This document shows positions 24,001 through 37,500 of a stretch of DNA of 64,000 bases, piece by piece. The position numbers were made by a program, and so were the translations under genes. Numbering within the stretch: position 1 is the first letter of the stretch; each line of letters opens with the position of its first letter. The notes under the pieces were generated by a model, which saw nothing but the letters and a program-made list of their open reading frames with translations, was not told the DNA's origin and did not search any database. The stretch comes from Acanthosoma haemorrhoidale (Eukaryota; Arthropoda; Insecta; Hemiptera; Acanthosomatidae). The stretch spans positions 60,719,239 through 60,783,238 of the forward strand of contig OV884012.1 in the NCBI GenBank assembly GCA_930367205.1. Direction: 5' to 3'.

Positions 24001-25921
24001 TTATATAATATATTTCTTTTAGTAGAGGAACTGATCTAATCTAATTAGCAATTATTGTTAGTAACCATTCAAACTGTTAAAACTATTACCATTTACAAGC
24101 GTTCAAATTCACTCTCTTTTATTTATTTTTTTAGTCTTAATTACTAGAACTAGAAACCCATGTGAGGAGTCGTCCTCTGGAAGGGGCAATACAAAAGTCT
24201 TAACTACTAATTAGTAACATTATTTAATAATTGATTATTGTTATAAATTGAAAAAACAAAACACTGGTAATAGTGCTTTGTGAAGTGAAAGGCTAGCCAA
24301 TTCAAATGTTACCTAGCGATCATTTAGTTCCCAGCATTGCCAACAGATGTCACTGAATATAGTGCGACAATAATTTTTTTTATATAATAAAGAGATTATC
24401 ATCTACTTTAATAGTGATGGAGGAAGGCTGAAGGGAAAGCATGAGAGCAGCTAATTTTCTGGATATCAGGGGAGAAAAAGACCTCTGCGAAGCTTCTAGG
24501 AATTTGGGGATGCTCCCTAAGGAATATAGATCATTGGATAATTTTTTTATGAAATTATGAGGAATTGAGATTTTAGAAAGTGGGAATTTTAAGCTCATTG
24601 CGTGGAGGCTTCTGTTTATGATGATGTTCTCAGGACATTAGATTGCTAGGATTTGCATGTTCCATATAGTTCACTTTTTTAAGCCCTGATTAGTTTTAGT
24701 ACGGCATTGTACATGAGAATTTAGTTTTCTAATGTGAGGTGGGATTTCTTATTAAGTAGTCAATGCAGTTGTTCAAACTGTCTGTCTAGTTATAATCTTT
24801 TAAGTCTCTTAAGTGGGTTCCGAGTTCATCCTCTGTCGAGGTGGAATCCAAGTTATCACGCTGTGTCTGATATGGGGAGAGGAAGAGAAGCAGAGTGGAC
24901 AGAATCTGCATCAGTTGGTTATTAGTAATTTGGGTGCATTTTGATGCCATTCAAGGATGACTTTTATTTTATCCTCCACCTGTTGAACCAACGCTGAATT
25001 TCAGTGAGGTGAATTAGGAGGTTAAAGGAAGATATATTTGGTGTATGGATTAGATGAAAGAAAAGCAGTATCATCAGTAAATGGAGCAAAAAAAAAAAGG
25101 TCCGTGGAGTTGAAAATTCAGTGGCATGGAGGGTATAGCTAGGAAGGCCGAGATCAATACCTTGAGAAAGTTCATACTTCTTGTTTCAACTGGAAAGACT
25201 TAGATCATGAGTATTTTAAACCACAGCGAGCATGGTAGTAGCACTTAGATAGTTAGATAGATAGGTCGGAGATTAGAGCGTTGGTTTTAGATAATCCTTC
25301 CATTAGCTGGACTCGATAAGAGGGATCATTAGAGTTTTAATTATTAATTGAGGATATGGAATGAAAGTTGTTTTATCTATCTCTAGGTGGAGAAAATTAT
25401 TGATCCCGATCTAACATATTTCCTCATATTTTTATACATTTTGAAAGTATCACAAATTATAAGTATTACAAAAAAAGGGCTGAATGTGTTTTGATGCTGG
25501 TGGCTTCACCATCATGATGCCCTTCGGTGCATGGGTTCTACAGTACCTAAGTGAGTAGTGGTTAGTGTTATAATAAGTGTAATTAATTTAACCCTTACTT
25601 TTACAACTCTATAGTCCAGGCCACAATTATATATCACAGCCTATTAAGATTTGTTGCATTAACTATAACATTACAATGATTCCAGATGCTTAAATAAGGT
25701 TTGGTATATTTATATATTTGTTAATAAAATTGTATTTTCATTCAATTATTAATTGAAATTAATTTTGTTTGTTAATGAAACATTCAAATGATATTTTACT
25801 ATTTTTTTTCTAATGCTTCTGTCTATTTTCAGAGGGCTTAATCGGTATGGCATTGGCTGGAGGTGCTGTTTTAGCACTTGGCGGTATTGTTACATTGGGC
25901 ATCGCTTTGGCAAAAAAATAG
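18062..25921 (+). CDS. Fis1: Mitochondrial fission 1 protein, four exons
   Basis: Fis1 is a tail-anchored outer-membrane adaptor of mitochondria and peroxisomes with a part in recruiting the fission machinery. Exons are 18062-18106, 18384-18593, 21901-22006 and 25833-25921, all with GT-AG borders and consistent phases, giving 149 residues (human about 152). The N-terminal helix starts MDEILDEV. The family signature AWSLVRSK lies in exon 2 and begins the TPR-like bundle, and YSKALRYTKAFLSLEP in exon 3 forms the second repeat. Exon 4 encodes the C-terminal hydrophobic anchor (GMALAGGAVLALGGIVTLGI) with the short basic end ALAKK, which targets mitochondria. Intron 3 carries a mariner and a jockey remnant, and intron 2 carries a dispersed repeat reaching close to the exon 3 acceptor. 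A polyadenylation signal AATAAA follows at 26226-26231. The coding sequence itself is intact. Confidence 0.96.
18594..21190. other. Fis1 intron 2, first part
   Basis: Non-coding. A GC-richer block near 19070-19450 and another near 19980-20230 share a short similar phrase (CTTGAATGATG with a nearby TTCACACT) and look like worn repeats, but I cannot name the family. The rest is AT-rich with T homopolymers. Confidence 0.45.
21190..21890 (+). repeat. Dispersed repeat, copy A
   Basis: Closely matches copy B at about 54170-54930 over most of its length. Shared blocks include GGAAACTTCTGGCAAAAGG, the ATACTAATACTGGCCAGTG phrase, ATCTCTCCGCTGCCTT and the right end AATATCACAACAATA. No protein frame spans it. 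It ends about 30 bases before the exon 3 acceptor of Fis1. Confidence 0.8.
22141..23418 (+). mobile_element. Full-length mariner element, inactivated
   Basis: Terminal inverted repeats of about 28 bp (AGGTTGGCCAAAAAGTCCGT at the left, its reverse complement at the right with one or two differences) bound a 1.28-kb element, the normal mariner length. The flanks are TA-rich, in line with TA target sites. It lies about 135 bp inside Fis1 intron 3, in the same orientation as the gene. Confidence 0.93.
22317..23345 (+). pseudogene. Mariner transposase with three nonsense codons
   Basis: A 343-codon frame from ATG to TGA with no frameshift, interrupted by a TGA at codon 9 (22341-22343), a TGA at 22467-22469 and a TAA at 22782-22784. 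The last replaces the tryptophan expected after TGDEK. The N-terminal half has the helix-turn-helix DNA-binding region (YTTREIAVILKISKSSV). The catalytic half keeps the aspartates of TGDEK, HDNARPHTS and YLPDLA, with the spacing of a DD34D transposase. Only point damage is visible, so the copy is fairly young but cannot make a full transposase. It is closest in style to the irritans/mellifera mariners; the exact subfamily is inferred. Confidence 0.92.
24380..25430 (-). pseudogene. Decayed jockey-type reverse transcriptase fragment
   Basis: Read on the minus strand in shifting frames. A segment near 25190-25060 gives QGIDLGLPSYTLHA followed by FTDDTAFLSSN. These match the reverse-transcriptase block containing PQGS(V/I)LSPLLY and the catalytic (F/Y)ADDTA of jockey-clade non-LTR retrotransposons. 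Multiple stops and frameshifts are present. It lies antisense in Fis1 intron 3. The downstream boundary is uncertain. Confidence 0.7.
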
Positions 25922-28583
25922 TTCTTTCTATGATATTTTTATTTTGTTTTAATTTAAATACTAGGTATTTAGAACAATTTCCTTATTTTTTTATTTTTAA
26001 ATCTACTGCATTATATGTGATATTTGTAGAAGTAATTATAATTGTTTTTGAAGTTGAATACATTGAAATGCTTTGCTTAGATTACCTGAAAAAACCATTA
26101 GTAGTTCAGAATTTTAAATTATTAAAAAAAATAAAAAATGGATGTTTGTTGATATCTTTGGTACAACATTTTAAAATTATTCCACACTTGCACATATCGC
26201 CTGTTAACTTTAAGGTCAATGTATAAATAAAACAAACACATGTTTTCATCTATATTAATAATATTTAATAATATGTAATTCTGTTTTATTGTATTGTGTA
26301 AAAAAAAAAAATAATAAAATAAAATAAAAATAGATTGTGTAAAAACGAAAATTTCTTGGTATAAATATTTTAAGCAGTTACCCCCTACTCCGACTTCTCC
26401 AACATCCGACAGTGATAAAAGAAAGAATGTGCAACACTCTCACTAACAAGCTTTGATGGTATTGAACATCAAACCATTCCAATTCTATTGAGTGGATTCC
26501 AATTAGTTCAATACAACACCTTGTTACCACTCCAGTAGTATATGGCCTTACGAAGAGGAATAGTCATCTACCAAAATTAGATAACCAACATCCCAAAGAC
26601 GTTGAGGGAAGGGATGTAGAAAAGAGCTGAAATAGACCATCAGTTAATCCATTAATGGTTATGCCCTTGTTTTTTAAACTATGCCTTAGAATTAGTATTC
26701 AGCCATTTGACTTCTAGCTGTTAATAGGCCGATGTGTTATTTGACAGGAGTTGGTGAATGTTGCAATTGGTCCCCACTCCTGTACAGTATTTGGCTGGAC
26801 TGTCAACCAGTTCTTTGGTGTAGGTACACTAGAGATGGGTAACGCTGTATCTATTGAATACGTTCCAGTCAATGTTAAAACGTAGCACATTTAGATAAAC
26901 TAATAATACTGAATATTATTGGTCTTAGTAAACAACCTGACCCAACTGAATACAAAAGGGAAAAGCTAGCCATTACTTGAGGTTAAAGATTTTAATATTC
27001 CCATAAACTAGAATGTATTCATTACAACTTTTATTATCTAAACCCTTACCATTGTAGTACTGGTATGACGCCCCCCCCCCCTCTCAACAATAACCTTACT
27101 AGTTATTATTTAATTCCTGAGTTAATCACTGCACTCAACTTGCAGTTTTTATTTCTCATTTTTGAAATTATAGAGCATATTGTATTTTATATAATAATGA
27201 ATGTGTGTGTCTTCCAGCGTAACTGTATTTCTTTGAGTAATTTAGATCAAACTTGGTACTCATATGACTTGCAATCTGGAAATATTCTGTGGGGTAAGGA
27301 AGGCACTGAGGAGGTGACCTATAAAAATAATTAAAAACAACCAATATTAATATTGTATCCATAATTTTTGGGGTGGCTGAGATAAATAAACTTCCAATGC
27401 ATTGCAAGCCCTAGTTCAGTCCCATCGACATTGGGCTAGAAGGGGAGACAAGTAAAATGTCAAAATAGACCGCCATTAGTTTAAAATCCATTGTATTAGG
27501 CGTCGCTAAGCTGATTGATGACATTTAAACCCAAGTTTAGTAGAATAGATCTCAAGAATGTTCTGGAAATTGTTAGAATGGAAAGAAATCTGTAGAGTTA
27601 TCCAGGAGATTTGGAAACAATTTGATGCCGGTAGAACTTTGGTAGAAACAAAAAGAAACGTTTTGAAATTTTTCTGATTACACCTAGCTTTTACTTAAAT
27701 GGGATCTTCAATTATTTCACTACAGAACCTCGACCCACCAAAACATTGCAACAGCTCAAGGCTGTTTTTTAAACTGTCCAGTAAAAAATAGGCTATGTAT
27801 CTTCCCATGCTGGCAAAGTTACTGGTTAAAAGCTAGTAATTTATTTTAAAGTTAGTATTCAGTTACCAAACAATAAGAAGAAAATCAAATCACATGCATT
27901 TGATAATGGCAATAACTGTGAGTTTAAATTTGTTCATTAATTCTCCTTCTTGCTTGAAAAGACTGTGTTTACAATCTCTAATTAGCTGGTTGGTAGTTAT
28001 CCCAATACATGATGCCTTAACATTGTCTTTTGTGCAGGCTAATGGTGGATACCTCTGTTATAGCTAACATATATACACTTGGCTAAATTTGCTACAGAAG
28101 TGAGGTTGGGTACTATTTCTACTGTATAGGCCCTTAAAAATTAATTTTATTTGTTAGTGTCTTTAACGGCATGAAGCCACTTAAATGGCTTTGAAAGAAG
28201 CATGCTTCTGACTAAATGTCAAGCTTTTAACTCCTTGGTCCTGCATCTCTGTCAGGAAGAAAGGGGGAGTGATGCAACCTAATTTTTTTTAATTTAAAGG
28301 AAAATCCAAAGAATTGTGGTTATTTTTATAATTACAATCCAATATTATGTTTACTTTTTGTTTTATTTATAACCGCTATAAATATATATATTTTGTATGT
28401 GTAATAGGAACAAGTAAAAAAAGAATAATTTAATAACATAGATTTAATTCAAAAATTGAATAAAACTTCTTAAATCGAAAAAGTATCTGGATTGAAGTTC
28501 AAAAGAAGATGCTTCAATTCCTTGAAAAAAAGAATTAACAGTTTAGTATTTACAACTTGTAATCGTTAATTTTCAATTGGTTA
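25922..28583. other. Convergent intergenic region, Fis1 / RPAP1
   Basis: Contains the Fis1 3'UTR (AATAAA at 26226) and, antisense, the RPAP1 3'UTR. Between them are unassigned AT-rich DNA and a C homopolymer of about 10 near 27070. I see no gene. Confidence 0.55.
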
Positions 28584-31500
28584 TTAAATGCTTACTTTAT
28601 TCCCCATTGTATTGATCATATGTAAAAGTCTCTCGGCTAATTTATCTTTATTAGTCCTTGCATAAGTTGAAACATGATGAAGTGCTACTCTGTATAACAC
28701 TGGGCACCAAATATCTCTCACACGCCCTTTAATAATAAAATATTAATTTTATACAACAAACTAATTAGATTAGTTAGTAAAATATTGCTTTACTTTACCC
28801 GTTCCTAAAGAATGTAGGTATGTTCTCAATACATCTGCATCAGTTTCACAAGGATTTAAGTATTCATCTATATCAACCTGTTAAAATAGCATAAATAATG
28901 ATAAATATTGAGATGAAAGTTAAAATAACTTACTAATTATGAATTTATTCAATTTGTTGAAGCACATAAACAGATTTAAACAATTCAACAAAATAATTAA
29001 CTAAGAAAAATTTCAATAGAGTTAATACTTAATATGTGCTAATTACAGTAACCCCGATTTTATTTTATTTTGCACCAATAAAATATTTCAAATCAATCGT
29101 GAAATCAGTGCATGTCAGAATCTAGTTGATTTTCTCTGGATTGGACAAAAGTTGTACTGAAAAACAAAAATAAATGAGTCAATAAAATCTAGCTTTTTTT
29201 CCATTATTTAAATCATGATGATTCAGGTGTGACTCCAACTCAGGACTTAAGTATTATCAAATTAGCTTTGCTTAGTTTGATTCAATAAATTTAATGTTAT
29301 GGCGGAACAACGAAAGGACAAAGAAAACAAAATTTCAACATCGGCAGCAGATATCTCTACAAGAGTTAGTCCTGCAAAAAATTAAATATAGTCAACGTTT
29401 ATGAACATACAGAAAGGTAGGGGGTGTTCAATGGGTGACCCTCACTCTCACTGGCTCCGATAAAAAGCCACTGATCAAATACCGATGTGCCATTGATGTT
29501 CATTTCAGTCAAATTATAAATAAAACTAGTATATTAAGCAATTCAATAAGTTTATGAGCAGTAAGTTCATGATTCATATTAAGAATAGCCTTTTGTGTTG
29601 CTGAGTGGTGAGGGAGAGGTTTATGAGAACAAAGTTAACACATGTTGCCTTGCAAGGCATCACAATGTTTTGATGACAGGTCTAAAAATAGGTCAGCAGA
29701 TTCATATTTTATTGTGCTGTGTTACCTTGTCATAGCTAAAAAAAAAAAAAAATTTAAACATTCACAACACTTTCTGGTGATGCTGAAATTTAAGTAGTAA
29801 GCAGGTCATAGACAACTAGCACAATACGCTGCCAAATTGCACACAAAATGAAATATCTCGAGTTTCAATAATCAACAGCTATTTACGAGAGCTCAATATT
29901 TACACCAATCACAAAACACATTTGATAATTATTAATTTACCTCATTTATTGGAGTCCTAAGAAGTCTCAGCACAGCAGCTAATTCGCTCCACACCAGTTT
30001 TTTGTATTTATTACTATGCCGTTGCTGAAGAGGTAGAAGAATATATTGCCCAAATACTGAGTCTCCATATGAAACACCAGCAAACTGTTCAAGAAGTTCC
30101 CTATAACTAAACAAAAATCGTATTTTAAATAATCAATAAATTTATTGAACAGCATTGAATATTTTAATGGACATACAAGTCATAAAATGATGTTAGTCCA
30201 GCTATAGGGCTCTCAAAATCTATTTTCTCCTGGTGCTTCAAAATGTAATACAGTGCAGCTTCTAGTAATGGTCTAACATCTTGGAATAGTTCATTTCCTA
30301 TATCAAATTTTACGTACATAATAAACAAGGGAAGGAATAAAATATGCTAGTATATGAAAATGTTAACCTTACCAGACAAGTAAACACAACAAAGCCGACA
30401 AAACTTGGCAGTATAATCTAAAATGAAAACTTCAGGCAATATCTCTTCAATAATTATAAACCATTGTAGGCTTCTCGTAACAATTGAAACTGCATCTTTA
30501 CCTTTCCTGTAATGAAGTATTAATATAAATTACAAAACACTACATATAAGATAAAACTAAAATTTATATACAGCAATCCCTCTCTCATATGCTATCTATA
30601 CTTCTAGCAAGCTAGAAAAAATGTAGATAACTATCCTTTCCAGCTTAAGTTGGAATATCAACAAACAAACCATTATTAACTACCAAATATTAAATAGAAA
30701 TCATATTGAATGGATATTAAAGAAACATTTTGGACTAATACACACTTAACTTCCCGATTGAAAGTCCTCCAAGATTCACTAGTCCTTGTTAACATTAAGA
30801 AAAAAACAGATGCACTGCCTGACTATTTTAATAAAAAAAGAACATTGTTTTCTTATGCAACCTTGCTGAATGCAGAATGTGTTTTTCAGTTTAACCCGAG
30901 TATTAAGTTAAGTCATTAAGTAAGTTTTAAGTAACTGGCACATAGACCCAGTCCTGGATACAGATATCTCTTCATATAGTTTATTCGCTTTCTGATCCTT
31001 TATTTTTGTTCATAAACACATAAAAAAACAACTTAGTTCAAAATTAATGTTAAAAAAAAAAAATGGTGATAGATCCTCAGATCAACTAGTTGGAGTTGAT
31101 TCATAAGTAAATTCACATTGAAAGAGCTTACTCACCCTTCCTTCTCGTGGAGCCTTAATAACGGTAAAAATGGCCAATCTAATGGAAGCGCAGACTGTGT
31201 TGAGTTTAGAACACCAGTTAGTGTCACAGGTGGCCAGGGGACAGTAAGTCCTTCAAGTCCAAGTTCACGTATGTACAGCTTTTCTATTCCTGGCAACCTA
31301 AGGACAAACGATAATTAACTTTTGATGACCGAAAGAAAAATAAATATACATAATATTGTAAATAAAGAATATACGTACGCTGCAAGTGCTTCATTTAAAA
31401 ATAGGTGTCTATCTATCTTGCTTCTAGATTCATCTAATTTAAGATCATTCACTTTCACTGATATGGCATCTACATCCAAGCTTTAAAAAAAATATAATTT

Positions 31501-34500
31501 TTTATTTAAAAGTTAAGGATATATACATAAAACTGAAAAACAGTTAAAATGCCTTTTTCTTCCCATTAGATCAAAGATATTTTTTTTTTTTAGAGTAAAT
31601 CCTTTAATCTAGGTATTTACTGTTTGTACTGCATATGCATCGATAGAATAAATTGTATACTAGTATTTCAGTACAGACAAAGATTTATCGTATTCCATTT
31701 TAAAATGGACTTACACATTTACATATTAACTAAATAATATTTTTTTACTTTTATATTTCTGGATGACTACCATAAGCTCAAGCATTTTCGCAACATTTCT
31801 TTTTCTCTTTACTGCAGATCCACAAAAGATGTGCTGCCAAGAAAATTCAGGAAGTCCAGTCTGTATATAAATAAAAAGTACTCACTATTTGCTGGCCTTT
31901 TTTACTCTTTTACAAATTATCTTGTTATAGCAGTATCAATATTATCAGTTAGTTCCCCGATCCTGGAGGTATAATTAAGAATTAGATGGTCATAGGGGGG
32001 GGGGGGGAGGGGAGGTCAAAAACTCATATTCTCTTCTTATTTATACTAATATCTGCAAGATAAAAAATAAACCTTCTACCTGACCTTTTGCAAGCTTATG
32101 TCCATTATATTATGTCCATATAGCCCCCCTGTGCCTGGACTATTTATGATATTCATTGTTAAAAACAATGATTCACATAAGTATTAGGGACCCAAAAACA
32201 ATTTATCTTGTAAGATGTTTTTACAAGAATGGACTACTATTTTCCAACAGTTTTTATCTGATACATTGGATTTTAGGACACTATTGTTTTGAAGACATAA
32301 ACTTTCTAGCACCAGTTTTTCTGTCATCCTGACTTTGAACAAACTCTGCAACATGTGCAGCTATTTTGGTTATATTTACTTGGCAATTTATAAAATAGTG
32401 ACCATTGGCTCAATGACATTTAACTGTTGAAATAAATTGGTATTGAAGTAATTGAAAGCCAGTCATTTTTTTCATATTTGGGAAATGCACAAGCTCATCT
32501 GCAGATGGGATAACTACATAACCAGTTTAGCATTAGAGAAGTTAACAGAACTTATCATTATGCTTATATGTTTCTTTTCCTTTCGGTTCCAAGTTTAAAT
32601 AATTCAATTTATCAATTATATCTGTTATGAAACCAGAATCCACCAGCCAGCAAGAGTTAGTTCAACCAAATTTGGATTTTAGGTATTTAGATAATTTCTC
32701 ATTTCTTTATTTGAATTTATCATTCTTAAGAACTTTGCCTTTGATTGAGGAAATATTGAAGAAACTTCAATATGCAGAATGAAATCAGGATCTACTTTGT
32801 TTTTTAGTAGGGCATTGAAAAGGTGTTCCAAAGGGACTCCTCGAATAGTTTAAATTGAATTATTATTTTTGTAACTATTTTCAAGACATATCCGAAGGGT
32901 AGTATTGTACCACACCTCAACGCTTGCTGGTGGATAATACAGTGATCTGGTATAAAGTTTGGAAATGATTTATCTTTCGTAAAGAGAGCTGAAAATCCAT
33001 TGACTTTACCAACCACTGCTGGTTGGCAACCCCCACAAGTAGTTATTGCTGTCAGCTTGTACAGAGGCTATCATTTGCTCTAAATATGTTATAGATTTCC
33101 TCACCTGTTTTTTTTATCATTTATCTGTAATACTTTTAGATGATCTTCTTTTACAGTAACAATACTAAATCCCATTCTTACAATAATTACTAATTGTGTT
33201 ATGTCTGATATTAGTTAAGCTCATCAAATTGTAATGAGAACTAGTGCACGTTATATACATAAATTTGTATATTTGCAAATCGCTTTTTAACTGAGTTAGA
33301 TATCCTTTGAAATGGCATCTATTCTTCTTGTGAAGGTGTAATCCACAACTGTAAAATCTCATATTTGTTCAAAAATCCCTTAAATAATTTTTTTTTTTTT
33401 TAGCATACGAGAAATTTAGAACGAAGAAAGAGAGACATTTTTATATTTTCCCACCTCGTAAAACCGACTATTCTTGCAATTCTAATTAGTTAATAAATAT
33501 TTTTTAAAAATTCAAAACATTTTAACATAAAATTTTAATAAAAACTTAATTTTTTTTTTTTAAGTGATTGTCGTGAGTTGTAGTGGAAACATTTCTCACC
33601 ATCCGCTAAATTATGAATTATATGACTAAATAAAGGCTGTGATAATTGCCCTGGTGTAAATACCAGAATTGAGATGAATTTTAGTGGTGATCTCTCTGCA
33701 AGAAACTCAAATCTTGTCAGAATCAAGAAATCCCCAAAATCCTTTTTAATTGGGTAACATTAAGAAAGGCAGAGATTACCCTAGGAAAAAAAAAAGATAA
33801 TATGGGAGCCTATGGATCAAATAAAGAAGATGAACAAAATATTGTGAAAAAAATACTTTCTTAGTTATGGCAATGGTGGGCAAAACTAAAGCAAGTATGT
33901 TAAGTAAACTTCAATTAAAACTAAAAATTTGAAAAAAATTAATATTAAACTATAGCGAATGGATTTAATCCAACTCCTCAAACTAAAAAATATTAGTTAA
34001 ATTTTAGTGTGTATATCATAATAAATAATGAAATAAAATAAATCTTCAACTAAAACAAGAGAAAGTGCAAATTTAATAATTACTTTACAGGATCATTTAT
34101 CACAAATATATATTAACCTTTTAGGGTAGATTATAATGTTATTAAAATAAAGATTTATTATCAATATTTACTTCTTTATAAAGAATGTGGTTTTCAATAA
34201 ACAACAACACACATTGATTGTAATTAGTTTGAAAAATAAAATGGAGTATTTTTGGTAATTTTCCTGGCATTTCATTATACATATTTATACGTAAAAATAA
34301 ATACATACAATTAGTGCAAGTAATATGTAAACACCTGTATTCAGATTATCTACTAACATGTAATACTACATTCTGTGCTCCACAGCAAAATTGTAAAAAA
34401 TAGAAGTACTAGTCTTTTCTTGCACTTCTTAATAAGAGTTCCTTCACATTCAACATCTTTTATTATGTTGATGTACATCTCATAGATACATTTTAGTTGT

Positions 34501-37500
34501 AACAAAATTTTATATGTTGAAAATAAAATCTTCGATATAAAGTGAAAAATAAAGGATGAGGCCACTGATCCTTTATTAAAGTAGCCAATGAAATTACATT
34601 AAGATCAATTTTAAGCTCAATTATTATTATTAACAGTTATTAATGATAATAAACAAATATTAAAATTATTAACAGCTTTAATAAAAAAACAGTGGCATTC
34701 CAGTTAATTAGCAAGTATTGAAAAGTAATAATAACCGTAAACATGACTGACCTTAAGAACGTTTTATTAAATATACTTTTTGAAATGATACCAGGGAGAA
34801 GTGCCTTATCTCCAATTTGAACAGATGTTAGCAGTTTGAAGGCTAATTTATGGAATATTCCTTGATTTTCTCTGATCTAATCGAGATAGGAAAAAAAACA
34901 TTACAAATAATATAAATTTTACTTTTTTTTAAGAGTTATTAATATACTCACTTTGGCGTCAGTAAAAATATTAACAAGAGCAATCAAAATATTAAGCTCT
35001 TGTCTGGCATACCAATGACCACTTAAATTTGTGATGTTATCACCTTTCAAGACACTTTTGATATAATCGAGGACTTCAATGCGACTCACAAAACTTTCTT
35101 TTAACTAAAATATAAAAAATATAAATAAATAAGGAATAAAAGTTAATCCGTTGAATGAAACCAGCAATTTATGTTACCCACAGCATGATCCCCAGATGCT
35201 TCGATATAAGCAGCCAATGCGAAGATGAATGGAAGGGTGCTTTCTTCTTTCACAGTGGGTGAAATAGACCCTAAACATGGTAAGTTTTCAGGACTTGAAA
35301 TAATTTTCCCATGTATAAGCCATGAACATTTTCTGTAAAATAATTAAAGGGTATAATATAATGCATGTGTAACCAAAACTTTTTATATGAAAAACTCAGT
35401 ATTTTAAACGTTTCTTAAAAACCTTAGGTTGTGAATGCTTTTACTAAAGCATTTTCTTATCAATAGATTTTTAACCACTGTAGAAAGTTCACTGGATAAG
35501 TCCTAAAAGCAATAAAAAGAAAGCAAACATAACTACAAATAGAAAATATGCTGTAACACCAAAACAAATACTTGAAGATATATTAAGCTACATAGCCATA
35601 TAAACATACAAATTTATAGCAAAAGAAAACAAAATATTCACTCATATTTCATATTTTCTCACTCACCATGTTGGGATCAATTGTTGCAAAAAATGTAAGG
35701 CACGATCCAATTAATTTTGAGGCTGAAAACTAAAACATTAAATAATAACTTGTTCAAAATGTATGATCAGATTTTTAAATTAATTCAAGAAAACTAACGT
35801 TCAGAGTGGTACCGGTAGCAAATTGTGTACTCCACTTTAATGCAGTCCGCACAAGTATAGGAATGAATGGCCTAATTTGGTGGAATGTATGTTTAGCCAC
35901 AGTCCGCAATGTTGAAATCAGTGCAGCGGCATGTTCTAAATCCATCCTAGAGCTATCTATATTGATCAAACCATAATGGGCATCCAGCAACCTCATAAGA
36001 ACTGGAGTAAGGGATCTGTTGAATCATGAAAATATATTATTTCTGATATGGTTGTAAATTGCTTTATGAATATAATGCAGTCAATAAAGCAAGTAAAAAT
36101 TAAATAGATATTATATTTCTTACATAATGCTTTCAGTTCCAATATTATAAGACAGAAAGGTCTGCCAAGTGTAAAAACTCTCCAATGTTAAATGCATAGC
36201 TTCAGGATGACCAGCTGCTTTGTCCCTACAACCACAAATATAAGAAGTTCGATAAACTTTATACCACACTTAAATTAACTATCCTCATTAATTATAAATG
36301 TTTTCCTTCACATACATTTTAAAAAAAATGCTTACCCCGCAATAATAGTAAATATACGTTCTTGTATTTCATATTTATCATATATAGCATTAGCGAATGA
36401 ACGTGATCTAGATGAAATTATTCTGAACAATTTAAGAGCTTCTGGATAGTGAGAAGGACTCCTCTCTTTGAGATCCACTGTGCAACAAAAAAGAATAAAA
36501 AGTATTCTTTTATAATATGGAAAAATTTCATAATGTAAAAACTTACATAATGATCTAACAGCTTCAAGCAGTCCTGGGAATTCAAAAACATTGTTAGCCA
36601 TTTCGAATGAATGTCTTGTGATTCTAATTAATATTTTCAGCAGCTGTTTTGTTTGCACAGGCTCTGGATCCATCTCCGTAAGAATAAACCTACATCACAC
36701 AATCGAAACATTATCAAATTTCTGAAGCTCTATCTAGACGCAATCAAGTAAAAATTTTACTTTTTGTTATTACTTAATCCGTTGAAGGAGATCAGTACGC
36801 AATGCTCCTCTGATAATGTCAAGCTTAAGAAGTTGCTGATCTTTCAGCTCAGCTATGTCACTAGGTTTCATTTCTAAAATTACACCCAGTGAAGGCTGCT
36901 GTAAGCCCAATGGTGTTCCTAACATGCGGTCCAAACATGCCTGGTAAATAGAAATTAACACATATATAAATAGTAAGTAGTAAAAAAATTAAGTTAAAAG
37001 GTTACTTATTGGCTTTACTCAAAATGTAGGAAATAGAAAAAAAGAAGACATATTATCTAGAGATAATTATGATACTCCCCACGAGCATTATGCTGGGATA
37101 TCAAGCCAAATATATATTAAAACATTATGCATTTAATATTAACAATTCTTAATAATGGAATAGTATATCACTAAGTTTACAGGGACCCATGGATCAGTAG
37201 CATCACTATTATATACTTTCACTGGCAATTTTTTTAAAGCAATTATGATCTACTTATTGCTATTCTTGTAATATGTATAAGCAAAACACATTCTTATCGG
37301 AATTAGTCCCAGATTCTTAAAAATTAATTGAATAAATGTGAAAGAACTACTCTTATTTTGGCCAGAAATACTTCATTCTTGATTCAGTCACTAAAAATCA
37401 CATTTTTAAAAATTGAAAAAAAAATGTTAACAGCTTAAATACACCAGTTATTTTGCTGGTTACAAACATTTCTTACACAAAATATCTTTGAAATTCTTGT

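Noticed and set aside
27065..27334. 89-codon plus-strand frame after Fis1
   Set aside because: It begins in a C homopolymer, has low complexity and lacks splice or homology support.
31886..31896. An 11-base microexon that would restore the RPAP1 phase
   Set aside because: It fits the phase exactly, but the following intron would be only 25 bases and the acceptor is poor. Left as an open question instead.
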